DNA of 64,000 nt from Eonycteris spelaea (taxonomy: Eukaryota > Chordata > Mammalia > Chiroptera > Pteropodidae), in NCBI GenBank assembly GCA_003508835.1, contig PUFA01000022.1, positions 9,858,001-9,922,000 of the forward strand, written 5' to 3'. The notes under the pieces were generated by a model. It did no database searches. It had not been told where the DNA came from and saw only the letters and a program-made list of their open reading frames with translations. A program made the translations under genes and the position numbers. Positions within the stretch are counted from its first letter, which is position 1; the number at the start of each line of letters is the position of its first letter. Positions 38,565 through 51,500 of the stretch are shown one piece after another.

Positions 38565-39155
38565 TTCTTATGGTAGAAGGAATAATGACCCCTACAAAGA
38601 TGTCCGCACCCTAAACCTTGGGTCCTGTGAATGTTAGCTCATACAGCAAAAGGGGCTTTGTAGATGGAATTAAGGTGGCAAATTAGCTGACCCTGAAATA
38701 GGGAGAGTAGCCTGGATTATCCAGGCAGCCCACTATAACCACGTGGGCCTTTAAAAGTGGAACAGGAAGTCAGTGAGAGATGGGCAGAAGAGATCTGAAG
38801 AGCAAGAGGGACTCCAGCCACCATGAGGACCGTGCAGATGGAGGAAGGGGGCCACGAGCCAAGGGACGTGGATGGTCTCTAGAAGCTGCAAGCAGCCCTT
38901 AGCTGGCAGTCAACAAGGAACCAGGCACCTCAGTCTGCAACCACAAGAAACTCGATTCTGCCACCAACCTGATGGAGCAAGGAAGTGGAGTCTCCCAGAG
39001 CTTCTAGGAGGGAATGATGTCCTGCCGACACCTTGATGTCCGCTCACTGACTCCTGTGTCAGACTTTTGACCTACAGAACTATGAGAAAATAAATTTGTG
39101 TTGCTTTAAGCTGATAAGTACGTGATAATTTAATATGGCAGCAATGAAAAACTAG
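38565..39155 (+). mobile_element. MLT1-type solo LTR (ERVL-MaLR)
   Basis: An old endogenous retroviral LTR. It opens with ATAATGACCCCTACAAAGAT, has the middle GGACTCCAGCCACCATGAGG and the end GAACTATGAGAAAATAAATT, then TTAATATGGCAGCAATG. No internal retroviral genes flank it, so it is a solitary LTR in the first CLGN intron. The AATAAA it carries is the LTR's own poly(A) signal. Confidence 0.88.
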
Positions 39156-39229
39156 TACCTTTATTATTCCTTACTTTAGCTTCTCTGGAACTGTCCCTAC
39201 CCACCAAACCTAAGTCGGTAAGTACAATA

Positions 39230-40030
39230 GCGTTTTCCAGCCCCCCGCCTACTGCACTGCCTGACCTTGCTGACTGCCGCCCCCTACAGAGCCCCTTGTC
39301 CCTTGGTTTCTATGGTGCCATTATTCCTGATTCTTCAGCTTCTTCCTTTCCTCTGCCTCCTTCATGTGCACTTTCTCTACTCTTCTGTAAATACTACTGC
39401 CCCTTAGGGTTCTGTCCCCAGCCTCCCTTGCTATATTATACATACTCTTAACTTCTATCTATAAAAGCTGGCCAAGGACTCCCAAATCTCACTCACAGCT
39501 CAGAGGTCACTCACTCCTGAGTTTCTCATCACTATCCATCTTCAAGGATGTCCTGAAGCCTCCATTAATTAGAACTTGAGTCTTTTCTCCCAAGCCTGCT
39601 TCTCTATCTCATTCCTTTCTCCCATTAACTGTACCTCCAGTCAACCATTATCTTAAGACTACTCTTTCTCACAGCGTGTCTGTGTCACTGGTAACTAAAT
39701 AGGTTTGGGTATTTCTTAAATGTCTCTATCCCTATGTCACAGCCTTAATTTAGGAACCCATCTTTCCTGAATAGGATTAGTGAACTCCCACTTTACCTCT
39801 TCAGCTCCAGTCTTGCCAATCTCCAAATCTATCCTCCACCTTCTCTCTAGCATGAGTTTTCTAAAAAATACAAATCTTATTTTACTGTTTATAAAAATGG
39901 TCAATAGTTCTCTACGTTCTCAGCATAAATTCTCCCCTTTAAGACTCATTTCTTTCACTCTCTTCAGTACTCACCTATCAAACACTATTAGTCTTTTCTA
40001 CGTACTATTTCTTATAACCAAGATGCCTTT
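39230..40030 (+). repeat. LINE-2 fragments
   Basis: Pyrimidine-rich text with GGTTCTGTCCCCAGCCTCCC and AACTTCTATCTATAAAAGCT is the familiar L2 3' half; 39780-40025 continues it. Confidence 0.65.
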
Positions 40031-40979
40031 CTGCTACTGTTTTAATAGCTGACGGGGGACTCACCCAACACTGGTATACCTCGGAAAGTGTTTGAAGTTT
40101 TACTTGTCCTACAGTTTCAGGAGCTCAACTACAGAATGACATAGGGAAAATACACGAACCTGACACTATGGTAATGAGCTTCTAGTTCTGTTTTTAAAAA
40201 AGCCAGGAGTGAAAACTGTTCTGGGCCTGTTTTATCACTTGTCAAGTGAAAGGGTTAAACTAGATGATCTAAAGGTCCATTAAAGTGGACAATTCTAGCT
40301 TTCTATTTAAAAGCACTAAAACTTCTTAGGTATTGAACATAAACAGTAAAGCTAATTTCCAGCACTGTTCAATTTCTACAGATTCATCAACATACATTGT
40401 TCACACAAGTAATTAACTATTTCAACTAACTAACTAAAGAATGCAGAATATCTTGTTCTAAAGATTCAGGGATGAGATCTAAATGTGAATGGACGATTGA
40501 ACCAATTAGACGTGAAAGCAAAACTGTAAACTTGAAAAGTCACCAAAAACAGGTTACCCACCGTGACTAAATGACCTATAGTGATGTAAAAATTTTAAAG
40601 CAACCAAAATTTTAAGATTAGATCACGGTTTTGATGACTTTCACGCATCAAAAAGTTTCTATATAAATTAACTCTCTTCTGAGACTTCTCCCCACGGCCA
40701 TCGAGTTGCCTTCTCTCCCCGTTCTGAGCTTTGCTGCCCTTTGCTTTTAAATCCCGAACAAGTGCCTCCTCCTCGCTGCTTGGGGAGATGTTAGAAATAA
40801 AACCAGCTGAAGTGTCTGACTGATCATAAACAGGTTTCAGGCGATAATGAGTCTCTAGCAATTAGGGCTTCGCTGGATTTAACCCAACCCTCTGGCTCGG
40901 TCCCCAGCGGCGCACGCCTGGCTCCAAGGCAGCACATCTAGGGAGCGGCCAGGAGTCACAGGTCACCATCGCTGGGAGG

Positions 40980-41940
40980 ATTGGGTCCCCCGCCTTCACA
41001 GAGACGGGGACTGAGTGAACTGGGCCTGTTTGGGTTCTGTTGGCGATTTTGTGAGAAGTCGCTGCTGAGATGAGCAGTGTCGCGACGCACTCCCCGCCCC
41101 CTCTGCACCCCTCGGGAGCGCGCAGGGGGCGCGAGCGCGGAACGGGGCTGAAATGGCAACCGCTGGACTAACGGACTCGGCTCCCCCACGGCCCCGCAAG
41201 CCCAGGGACAGCCCGGGCTGCGGAGGGCTGCTGGCCTCCCCGCGCCCGCCGGCGCCCCAGCGCAGCAGGTGGACGCGGCAGTTCCGCAGGACCCGACGGA
41301 CCCGAGGTGGCATCGACTCCCGCCACCGGGGCTGGCCTTCCCACCCCCGAAGCCGGGACTGCTCGCCCAGGAAGCCTCGCGTAGCATCCCCATCCCCGAA
41401 CTCAACATGCGCCCTCTCACCTGTGCCCAACCCGTTCCGCCTGGCGAGTCGCCAAAGAAAGGGGTGCGGCCCAGCAACGCCCGCCTTGGGGGAAGGGGCA
41501 ACGACCCCGATTCCTCACCCCAGGCCGGGGAAAGAGCAGCGGGAACGTGGCCTTCGGTCCACGCACCTGTCTTGGGGGCCCGTTTTCCGCAGTGGCAGCT
41601 CAGATGTCCGAGTCGCTGCCACTTGGTCCCGGCGTCGCCCCAGACCAAACCCTCCCGCGGCCGCCCGGCAGCTACTGCTAACCGCGCATGCGCGTGCGGC
41701 CGCGGGCGGGAGGAGGCGGCGGCCGTGGCGCGAGCCGCGCGCACCTGCTCCGAGGGGTCAACGGCCGTCGAGGGAGGGGCGCCGCTGGAGCCGCCACCGC
41801 CCTCCGCTCGTGGTGGCGCGGACCCGGCGCCGGGGTCGCGCGGGAGGACTCCTCGTTTGAGTCCCACGATCTCCCTTCCGCCGCGCGCCTGCGGGCCCTG
41901 CAAACAGTGGGGTTCTGCCTCCTGTTGCACGTTTAATTGG
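40980..41940 (-). promoter_or_regulatory. CLGN: CpG-island promoter of CLGN
   Basis: About 1 kb of very G+C- and CpG-rich DNA upstream of the CLGN coding exons, where the non-coding first exon is expected. A perfect palindromic NRF1 site GCGCATGCGC lies at 41684-41693. Minus-strand donor-like sites occur near 41417-41422 and 41566-41571, either of which could end exon 1; the sequence does not decide. Long open frames on both strands here are a by-product of few stop codons in G+C-rich DNA. A CpG island for a germ-cell gene is compatible with methylation-controlled expression, but that is inference. Confidence 0.75.
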
Positions 41941-42100
41941 CTCCTGAACTCTATGTAAATCACGTTTCTGAACAGCGTCCAGTTAGTGCCCCAAGCGTTT
42001 CCTAGAGTTCTGCCGGTGTTGAGAGGTCATTGTGGTCAGCAGGGAGGTTATCTGTTTCACGTGGGTGTGTTTGATATAGATATATTAACTGCTAACATGA

Positions 42101-42175
42101 TAAACATTATATATATATATATATATATATAAAGAATTCTTTATATATATATATTTATATATATATATAAAGAAT
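42101..42175. repeat. (TA)n repeat containing a perfect palindrome
   Basis: TA dinucleotides flank AAAGAATTCTTT, so the arms on both sides of the central GAATTC are complementary. A second AAAGAATT follows at about 42168. Capable of forming a cruciform. Confidence 0.85.
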
Positions 42176-42179
42176 TGCT

Positions 42180-42362
42180 AACATCTATTGTGCTTACTGT
42201 ACTCTTAAGGATTTTACACTCATTATTTCATTTAACCCTCACAACAACCCAGGTGAAGAAACTGAATTACTTGCCAGAGCCTTTGACTAGTAAGTGTGGA
42301 AATACTAGGTTTGAAATCCAGGCCTTTTTCAGAACCTGTATTTTAACCAACACACAATTAAA
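42180..42362 (-). repeat. MIR SINE
   Basis: Reverse MIR: TTTCATTTAACCCTCACAAC, GAAGAAACTGAATTACTTGC, GGTTTGAAATCCAGGCC. Confidence 0.8.
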
Positions 42363-45300
42363 AAATGCAGCATAAATGTACTACTGAATCACAAGCTTTT
42401 TTTGCCTTGTAGATGTTGAATCATGCAGCGTTTCCTATTTATATTTTATAGCAAACCTTGACTTTGAATTTGGTATATCACGATTCAATTTTATTGGAAT
42501 AAAATATTTGACTTGTGATATCCATGTTAAAGAGTCTCCGATTAAAATAATTGATGGCATCCATGAACAACATGTAATTATGGGCTAGCGATCAAGATCA
42601 CTGAACATTTTTCACTCTGTGTCAGTAATAAGGCCACCATATCTAGACTTTTGACGTTGTCACCATCTGGAGCATGTTTGCATAGTGTTTATTTGTTAAA
42701 AAAAAAAAAAGACAAGTTTTCTTTGAGGTACTTTGTAACAATAGTATCCCCTTAATTTCTTTTTTCAATCTTTTCAACTTTTATTATTCCACATAATTCT
42801 GTGGCTGATTATAAGTACACTAACTTGCTGGAAAGGATTTCTGAAGGTCCATTCAAAGTTTGCAATGAAGCAGCTGAAAACTGAAAATTCTCGCCTGTTC
42901 CTGATCTTAGTGCAAATGCTTCTAGTGTTTCCCCATTAAATGAGAACCATCTTTAGGATTGAGACATGTACATTTTATCTATTTTTGCCAGATTTAGCAA
43001 ATTAAAAAAAAAAACAGGCCACCCAATGAGAGTCTAATCTCATAAAATAACTTTTAGTATATTTTTCATATGTGTACCACTCATTTTATCTGGGTTTTAA
43101 GAAAGAAAACGAACATGAGCAAAAACATCCATCAGCTTTATAAACTTCTTCATAGTTCATTGCCTTTGACTGGCTATTAAGATCAACAGAAGATCTAAAA
43201 ATGTATGCCAAGGTAATTAAGGAAAAAACCGTAAGATGATGGTTTCCATGGGAAAATGCCTGCACAGATTTAGCTCCCATCATTTGTTCTTAATTATTAC
43301 AATTCTGCCAGAGGGTGGCAGGTCCATGTAAGAGTATACAAATAATACACAGGAATATTTCAATTCAAAATTTAAAAGGCAAACTACCCAGTTTTTTACA
43401 TGGGCAAATATTTAAATAGACATTTCACAAATATCTATATTTCATAAAAATATTTTGTATCAGTATACTTATATCCACATGTATATCCACATGTATATGT
43501 GGATATATATAAGAAGTATATGAAAAGATGTTCAACCTTTGGTCATTAAAGAAATGTGAATTAAAATCATCAGGATCTGCCTTTTCTAGAATTTCATACA
43601 AACAATACACAGTGCGTACGTAGTCTTTGTCATCTGGCTTTTTTCATTTAGTACAATGTGTCAGAGGTTCATCCATATTGTTATATCTATAAGAATGAGG
43701 CTTCAAAATAAGATCTATTGTCTCCAAATCCATTGTACATCTACATCCACAGTACGTGATAAAAAGGGAAAAGGAAATAGTAATTGGTTTTTCTAAAACA
43801 ATATTAGACCGTGTATCAGGAAGTTATATGCATAAAACTAAAAAATACACATAACATAGGGATATAAAATAAGATTAACCAATATCTGATAATTTTCTAT
43901 ATATTTATATCAATTTCTATACTTCCTATTTTATTATTGTAGGCTTAACTTTTAAAAAACATTATATAATCTCTTATCCACTATGAAGAAGGTTGGGAAA
44001 CAGCCTAATCCTTGTTATATCATTTTTTCCAAAGAATGATTCTGATCATTTTTAAAGAAGGTGTTAGAATTATGCAACTCCTAATAATAGATATGCTGTT
44101 AGAAATTTAAAAGGTAATTTAAATATAATCACATTCAACATATCATTAGATTGTTACCTTATTTCTATTTTATGTGGTATGGAGTAAAAAAAAAAAAAGC
44201 TATAACATCAAAATATGAGTGATTAGATGTACATTCTACTCAATCTGTTGTGAATTTACAAACGTAAGGTTAAAATACCTTATCTGCAAAAAAATATAAT
44301 GGAAGAAAAGCATCCCATTATAATGGCACCAACAAATAGAATGGTATGGACCAATTTCTGCATCATCGGTGGCCACGTTTCATGTATTTTGATGGTGTTA
44401 CTTTTTGCACAAAAGTTTGTAACAGCTAAGTTTTCATTATTCCATACATTTCTTTGTCTTGTTTAAGAAACACTTTTCATCTTGGATTCCACCTTGCCTG
44501 ACGGCTAACTAACATTTACCGAGTTCATATTATGTTCCAAGCACTGGAACATAGCACAGAGAGTGCCGTACGAGAAACACACAGAGATGGAGAAGAAAAG
44601 GTGGGAAGCGGCGGGTCGTAAATAGTGGATGAACCCTTGGGAGGATGCAGAAGTGCACTTCTCTCATGTCAACTGACAGAAGATTAAAGTGATCACTTGC
44701 TTTGTTGTGTGAAGCAACAAAGAATGGTAAAGATGTCAATAGTATTTCAAAGGTGGAAGAAATCTTAAGGATCATCTAATTTAAACTCTTTGTTTTATAG
44801 CTGAAGAAGCTCAGAGGAAAGGTAGGGCTTGCCGCCCAATGTCACGTACGTCGGTCGCCACGGTCGCCAAAACTAAAAACCAGGTGTTTGACTCGAAGTC
44901 TTTGCTTCTTCTACCCCACCAACATGCTAAGTCAATTATAAATAATGTTGTTTCTGAAAACAATGGGAAATTTGAGAATGACTGAAAACCAAACAATATT
45001 GAATTTTGGTTCATCTAGTAAATAGCGGTCTGAAATAAGAATGAAAATACTTGAATTCAATAATAGAGGCATTTTATTTTTGAAATATTCTTGTGTAAAT
45101 TTGAATATTAGGTAAATTAATAAAATAATACAATCTATTATGATTTTCAAAACACCTTTTTGGCCTTATTATTTGAATCATAGTAAGGCAGAGAAGTTTA
45201 CGTAGGCTGGATTTTTATAACCATGACAGGTAACTTGGGTCTTGGAAAGATGATTGGTTTTCATGAATAGTTCTGGCATAAGATGAATTGTGTTTAAACA

Positions 45301-45387
45301 ACCATATTTTACAGTCTCTCCCATGTCTAATCACTCCTTTTCTAGATAATATAAGTTCATGAAACATTGTCTATTACTCGTTATATT

Positions 45388-45510
45388 TCAAAACCTTACT
45401 TTGTAATACTGTTCTGTTATAGGAAATGATGACCGTATGTCACCCACATGCTGAAAAAGAGAAGGTTTATACTGAATACGAGTTTGCTTGTTCCGCTCTG
45501 TACATTCCTC
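45388..45510 (-). CDS. MGAT4D: MGAT4D terminal coding exon
   Basis: Acceptor CCCCAG. Encodes [20 protein letters not shown], then [17 protein letters not shown], the MGAT4 signature region. Reading on gives TGA at 45390-45388, close to where I recall the human protein ending. A possible donor GTAAGG (GT at 45399-45398) would instead splice to an unseen exon. The stop reading is preferred. Confidence 0.85.
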   Translation of the reverse strand, partial: EECTERNKQTRIQYKPSLFQHVGDIRSSFPITEQYYKVRF

Positions 45511-48500
45511 CTGGGGAAACAGTAAGAGAAAGAATGATCTTGGTTAAAACCTAAATACTCCTTTTTATTGCATTTACTGATGGCAAAACTTTTTACGATG
45601 TTAGTTTTTTGCCAGAGTTCTAGATTAATATTTTAAAATTTAAATAAAACATTTTATTCTTAGTTTTTTCTTCATAAGAATAATACAACAAAGGAGTTGA
45701 GATACGAAAGGGCTTTCGTTAAGGCGTGTATTTTCATGAACTCTGTCTCAAAAAATCAGGCTACTATTGTACCAGCTACCGCAGTCCCCACATCTGCACC
45801 AGCTAAGGTCCAAGGCCCCTCCGTGGATGCTTGAAACTGTGGATAGTTCTGAACCCCATATACACTGTACTATGGTTTTTTTCTATATAGACACACCTAT
45901 GATAAAATTTATTTTATAAAGTAGGCACAGTAAAGAGAGTAACAATAACTGATAATAAGATAGAACAATCACGGCAATACACTGTAATAAGTCATGTGAA
46001 TGTGACATTATGGAGTAAAATAAGGATTACTCGAACACAAGCACTATGGTGTGACAGTTGATCTGGTAACCGAGACGGCTGCTAAGTACTAATGGGTGGG
46101 TAGCGCACACAACATGGAGATGCTGGTCAAAGGGAGGAGTCACACCCTGGGCGGGATGAAGCTCATGAAATCAGCAAGAGATTTCATCACACTACTCAGA
46201 AGGTGCGTAATTGAAAACTTTCAAATTGTTTGTCTTTGGAATTTTCTATTTAATATTTTCAGACTGCAGTGGACCTCAGATAACTGAAACTGTGGAAACT
46301 GGAACGATGGATAAGGGGGTCTACTATATAGTGTTCCTCTCCTTTCTCTTTATTCAAATAATTAAATAAAATTTTTAGGATTTTCCTATCTATTCATTTC
46401 TCTCACGTTATTCTTTCTCTCTCCATATTCATTAATTCCTATACTGAACTACACCCTCCTTGATTTCTTCTTATATAATAAAAAGCAGGTGCTTAAACAA
46501 AGAGCCAATATTATTATTAATGGAAAAAGATTTGGAGAATCTCTTTAAAAATAAAAACAAGATGACCTGTGACACCACTCCTATTAAAAACAAATATTTG
46601 AAATTATTATGATCGCCATCTGAAAATTATTTTATATCCTGTATTCATAGATAACTCATTAAAATACATCTCAAATTTTTACACATAATAATTTTTTAAA
46701 TAGCAGGTTTATTTAAATGCATTTCTACTCAGTGCTGACATACAGACTAACCTATTTCTCCTTCTAGTCCCATCATCTTTGCCTCATATATTTTGAGGCT
46801 CTGTTGTTAGATGCATGGACTTTTAGAATTGTTATATCATTTTGGTGATTTGACTCTCTTATCAGTGTATAGTATCTTTCTTGATCCCTAGTTAATTTTT
46901 TTTTTCTGCTCTGAAGTCTACTCTGTTAGTATAGGTACTACAGATCTCCTTGATGAGTGCCTGCACGGTACATCTTTACCCACTTTTACTTTTAAACTTT
47001 CTATAGCATTATATTTGAACTGAGTATAAACAGCAAGTAACTGCAGAGTGTTTTTTAATCCATTTTGATGAACTGTCTCTTAATTGGTGTAATGTGTAAA
47101 TATTGACATGTTTGAATTTATGTCTACCATTCTGGTTTTTTTTTTTTCTGTTTGTTCACTGCTTTTTGTCTCTTTATTTCCACTTTCCACTGCACTTTTG
47201 GTCTCTGATTACTTCATTTAGTAGGTTTCAGTATCAGCAAAAATTTAGGATGTGAGGAGTTAAAAAAAATGATACACTCATCAATTCGGTAAACGATTTT
47301 TAGGTAATTACATCAGGCAGTATTTTCCTAAAATATCTGGTATTTGCAAAGTAAAAAAATACTCACAAGCGTTTCTCCTGGGCTACACTTCTTTATCCGA
47401 AAAATGTCCCCAAAAGCAAGTCTATTGGTTTATCTTTGTAGAACATTAAAAAAAAACGTACGAAGTCAGTTAAGTCCTCAGATTTAAATAGCTTTCCTGT
47501 GCAGAAAAAGTAAACAAGTCCAAATAACTCTTGAGCATTTATATTATATACCATAACATAAACCTTACATGTAGTTAGTTGTTCATGTCATTAGCATGGG
47601 AAAAAGAGCAAAAAATTATTAAAAATGAAATATATCCTATTCTTTGGAAATAAAGTTCAAAGCATTAACAAAGTTAGAGGATAATAAAGCAAAATAATAT
47701 ATCTGCTTAAGTATTAAGGATTACCACTTTGAGGGGAGAGTGAGAAGCAGGTTTAAAATAGTGAATACTCTCAGGTAATCAATGTCAATGACTAATATGA
47801 CAATTATCTAAATCAAGTGAAAGATATGTCAATAAAATGGAAAGTATAAGAGCTATAATTTTTTATGTAACTTTCCAGAAACTGTGATTTGTAACCTGAA
47901 TTTTGTATAACTTTATCAATTTACCCACATTTTTTTTATTTTGGGTACTGAATTTTGATTAAAATACAGTATATATTTCAATATTTGAGCATTCTATTTA
48001 TAAGAATTTTTTCTTCTAATATTTATGACTCTTAAAGATTTGCTATATTTTCAAAGTATGATTTCATTACATTAAGTATTTTTCTATGATGTTGCATCTT
48101 TAATTTTAAAATGAAGGTATAAGACTCAGGTAAATGTTCACTTTAAATAGTGTAAAAACGCACCTAAGCATTTAATAAACATGATAGTAGGATGTAAATA
48201 TGCTTTATTTTTTCACTAGCACTTAAGTCTAAACAGATCACTTGGTCACATGTGTAGTTGCATTTGGTTACCCATTTATAAGCAAATGATTTAATCACAG
48301 AAATAGTTGGCTTGATATTTATGTTTTCTTTATCTGCTGTCAGCATAATGTAAAATTCTGTTTAATAATCTCATATTTTGGTAATACTGAATAACAGAAC
48401 TTTTATTATGCTCATTGTGCTCTCCTGGTGATCAGAATGTGAATATGCTCTTATTTTTCTCATACTTGACTCTGAGAAAGATAAAAACAATTGAAAATTC

Positions 48501-51500
48501 TCAAAGTAATATATCAACCATATTATTTCCTCTCCACGCTTCTCATCAAGTATTACTGTTATCTCTAACTTTTTCTTTTTTTTAACCAAAAGCTGAGCAA
48601 AACCTTCAGGGCCTTAAAATTGGGATTGCATACCACATTACAGAAAGTTTGGGAAAGAAAGTGGTCAAGTAAGTATATAAAGAATAGATATTTTTTACTA
48701 GCAACCAGAGAAATGCTTTACAACCTCTCCATTGGCAAAGAAATATATTAATGGATAAAAGCAAATGTTATCAAGTCTGAAACAGGAACTCATACGCACT
48801 GCTTATGGAATTAATAAAAACTGTGCAGGCCAACTGCAAAGCATCTGTCAGCACTTAAGACACCCAGCTATACTTGCCCTCATTTGATCCCACTCCAGGG
48901 GACGTACATGCCACTTCATTTTTTTGTGGTGGCACAGAGTTGTAAGCCATCAAGGTCCAATACTTCAGGAATGGATGACTCAAATGGATTATTATGTAGC
49001 GCTTACACAGTAGTAAGAAACAGTGAACTAAATCAGCATAAGTCAACATGCTGACAGTTTTAAAATCTAGTTTTGGGGACAAAAATTTAAGCACCAGGAA
49101 TAGGCTTATTGTATCACCAATTGTGTAAATGTTAATTAAATAGGGACAAACATGATAAGCACCAATATCTTGCCTGGATATGTGTATATTTTAAACATAT
49201 TAGAGTGAAAACCTGTGAAGCGGGTGGTAGGAAGTGGGAGTAGGGATGGGGCACAAAATTAAAGAATAAAATAAGAGAGGCTCCTGCATGAAACAAGGAG
49301 GACGTGAACTGTGGAAAAAATATGGTAATTCGACTTGCTGCCTTGAGAGCCAAAAAAAAAAAAAAAAGGAAAAAGGATGTTAGGAAGGGAGGGAAGAATG
49401 GCAAGAAGGAAAAGGAACATCTGTAGGAAAATCATAAAAAAAAAAAGATATCTCATTATGAGCACAGTTTAGAAACTTTTCTCTAGTGGGAATAATTCAT
49501 ATGTTTTTCATACTTTTTTATAGCATGTCAGTTTTGGAATACTGGAAATTGCAGGAACTTCAGAGTACAATAGCCCTCAGTTAAAATTTCATTTTCTACT
49601 CCTGATTTTCTTTGAGTTTCAGTATTTTTCTATGTAAAATAGAGAGAAGTACATCTTAATCACTGAGCTAACGTGCGCCAGACTCAGGGCAAGCATTTTA
49701 CAAGTGGCTATCTTGTGTTTTAATAACAGATGTGTACACATGTCAACCTGCTTATTTAGATTGTCTGTCCTGAAAGAAAATTTGGTTTAAAATATATTTT
49801 CTGTAATTCAGTTCTTTTGAATCTGATTTTACTACAAAAGTAATAAAAAGTATCTTTATAGAAATCATGCCATTCCTTTCCTTTTAGCAAGTTAAGAACT
49901 TTTAAGGTTACCATACGCTAAAAACTTGACCCCACAAAATATATCCATTGCTTACCTACGAATCCAAGAATTGAAAACTCAATATAAAACCAATTATTTG
50001 AACTGATATTATGTATAAAATCTGTGATTTTTGTAAAATACATGTTTTTAGCTATGATATCATCTTCTAGCTGGAAAAAAAAACAAAGCAAAAAAGCATT
50101 AGTACCTTTAGGCTTCCATCGAATTAGTTATATTAGCTTGAAAATTGACAATACTTTAAATAGAATACACTGAAAATGTTTTTATGGGGTAATAATTTCA
50201 TTTTTAGTTCAATTCGCTGAGTATTTACTGTTAGTAAATTTTCATTTTCTGTTTCTAAGACCAGAGATCATTTCTTCCCTCAATACTAATATGTAACATT
50301 CAATCTAGATCCTCTTTGCAAGAGCCAGCTTCTCTGAATCCATTTTCATCCTCACAAAGACTTCAGGTCCTCGTTTAAGACTGACGAGCTTTAATGCTGA
50401 GATGACAGGTTGCCGTGTTCTACCAGCAAATGTCGTGGCTGACAGAGAGATGACAGAGGGAACTCGCACACTCATTCTCAAAGAGCGGGTTCCAATGCCG
50501 GTGCCAGAAAGCCCAAAACAGTTCTCCAGGAGAGAGAGGGGAGAAGGGGAACCAGGACTTCCTTTTTTAATTTACTATGCAATGCATAATCTATAGACTA
50601 AGAGGGTCCCCTGAAGGATTCGGAAGAATGTGGAAGTCTCCAGGCACAAAACAGAATTGTGTTGCTTTAATCTGGGAGGAACACACCGTCGGACACGTAG
50701 TAAGCGCTCAAGTTACGTTTGCTGAATCTAACAATCTTGTGCTCAGAGAAGTGTAAGCGGTTCTATCTCTATTTTTTACTAACTTGAGAAATTCCTTTTA
50801 CTTTGCTTCAGGTAACTGTAATTTCTTCTGTTAATAGTGACCCCGCAAGAAGACTAATAGATAATCAATTTTAACCTTCCTTTTGGCATTCTAATGTAAT
50901 GAGTATTTTCTATTTTCTGAGTAAAGTAAGGTAGAGGAATAGAGTGAGGAAAGAAGGAACCAAAGGAGAGAGGGGGAACATACAACTTCCACTTTAAATT
51001 CTATTTATACCAAGGTCGTACCTGTAAATAATACATAGCCTTGGGCTGGGCATACAGCATCAAAAAACAAAAATCCAATACTTGTTTGATTCGCCAACTA
51101 AAGATAAGTAATAAAATCTGTTAATACGTGTCATTATTACTTAATTTTTATTTATAAGCACATCAGTAATTAAAAACATAAACTATTTTTATACTTTGTG
51201 AGCATAGAGCACTATTTACATTAAGTAAATTTGAAGATGTTATCCTAAAGTTATACTCAAAAATTTTCCATCTTTATTCAGTGGACAATGTCATTGCTAA
51301 CCTAAGATAAGCATAATCAATTTATTTTATATTTGGGTCAAATTTTGACCTATATAAGGTTAATATTCTTTCTTAGGTCGTGTCAAATAAAAGTGTAAAG
51401 AAACTTTATTCTAATTTAATACTAAGCTGAATACCAGGCCGGGTCCTGAAGATACACAAAGCAATACACTTTGCAGTCCTTGCCTTCTGGGTCCCCTAAA

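Larger units (their letters stand above)
41960..45387. other. Intergenic interval between MGAT4D and CLGN
   Basis: AT-rich. Holds the palindromic AT repeat at 42101-42173, a MIR at 42180-42360, an L1 piece near 43380-43580 and a possible MIR near 44760-44930. The MGAT4D 3'UTR must occupy the right end; a minus-strand AATAAA (TTTATT at 45073-45078) is about 310 bases past its stop. I see no further gene. Confidence 0.55.

Noticed and set aside
38565..39155. Possible full endogenous retrovirus
   Set aside because: Only one MLT1-type LTR is present, with no gag, pol or env remnants and no partner LTR nearby.
40956..41963. 335-codon minus-strand frame in the CLGN CpG island, and several long + strand frames over the same bases
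   Set aside because: G+C-rich DNA has few stop codons, so long frames appear in many phases at once. The peptides are Pro/Gly/Arg/Ala-rich with no domain, and the island is explained as the CLGN promoter.
45399..45400. Splice donor at the end of the last visible MGAT4D exon
   Set aside because: GTAAGG is donor-like, but reading through reaches TGA after three more codons, close to the expected C-terminus, and no further exon was found to the left. Kept only as an alternative.
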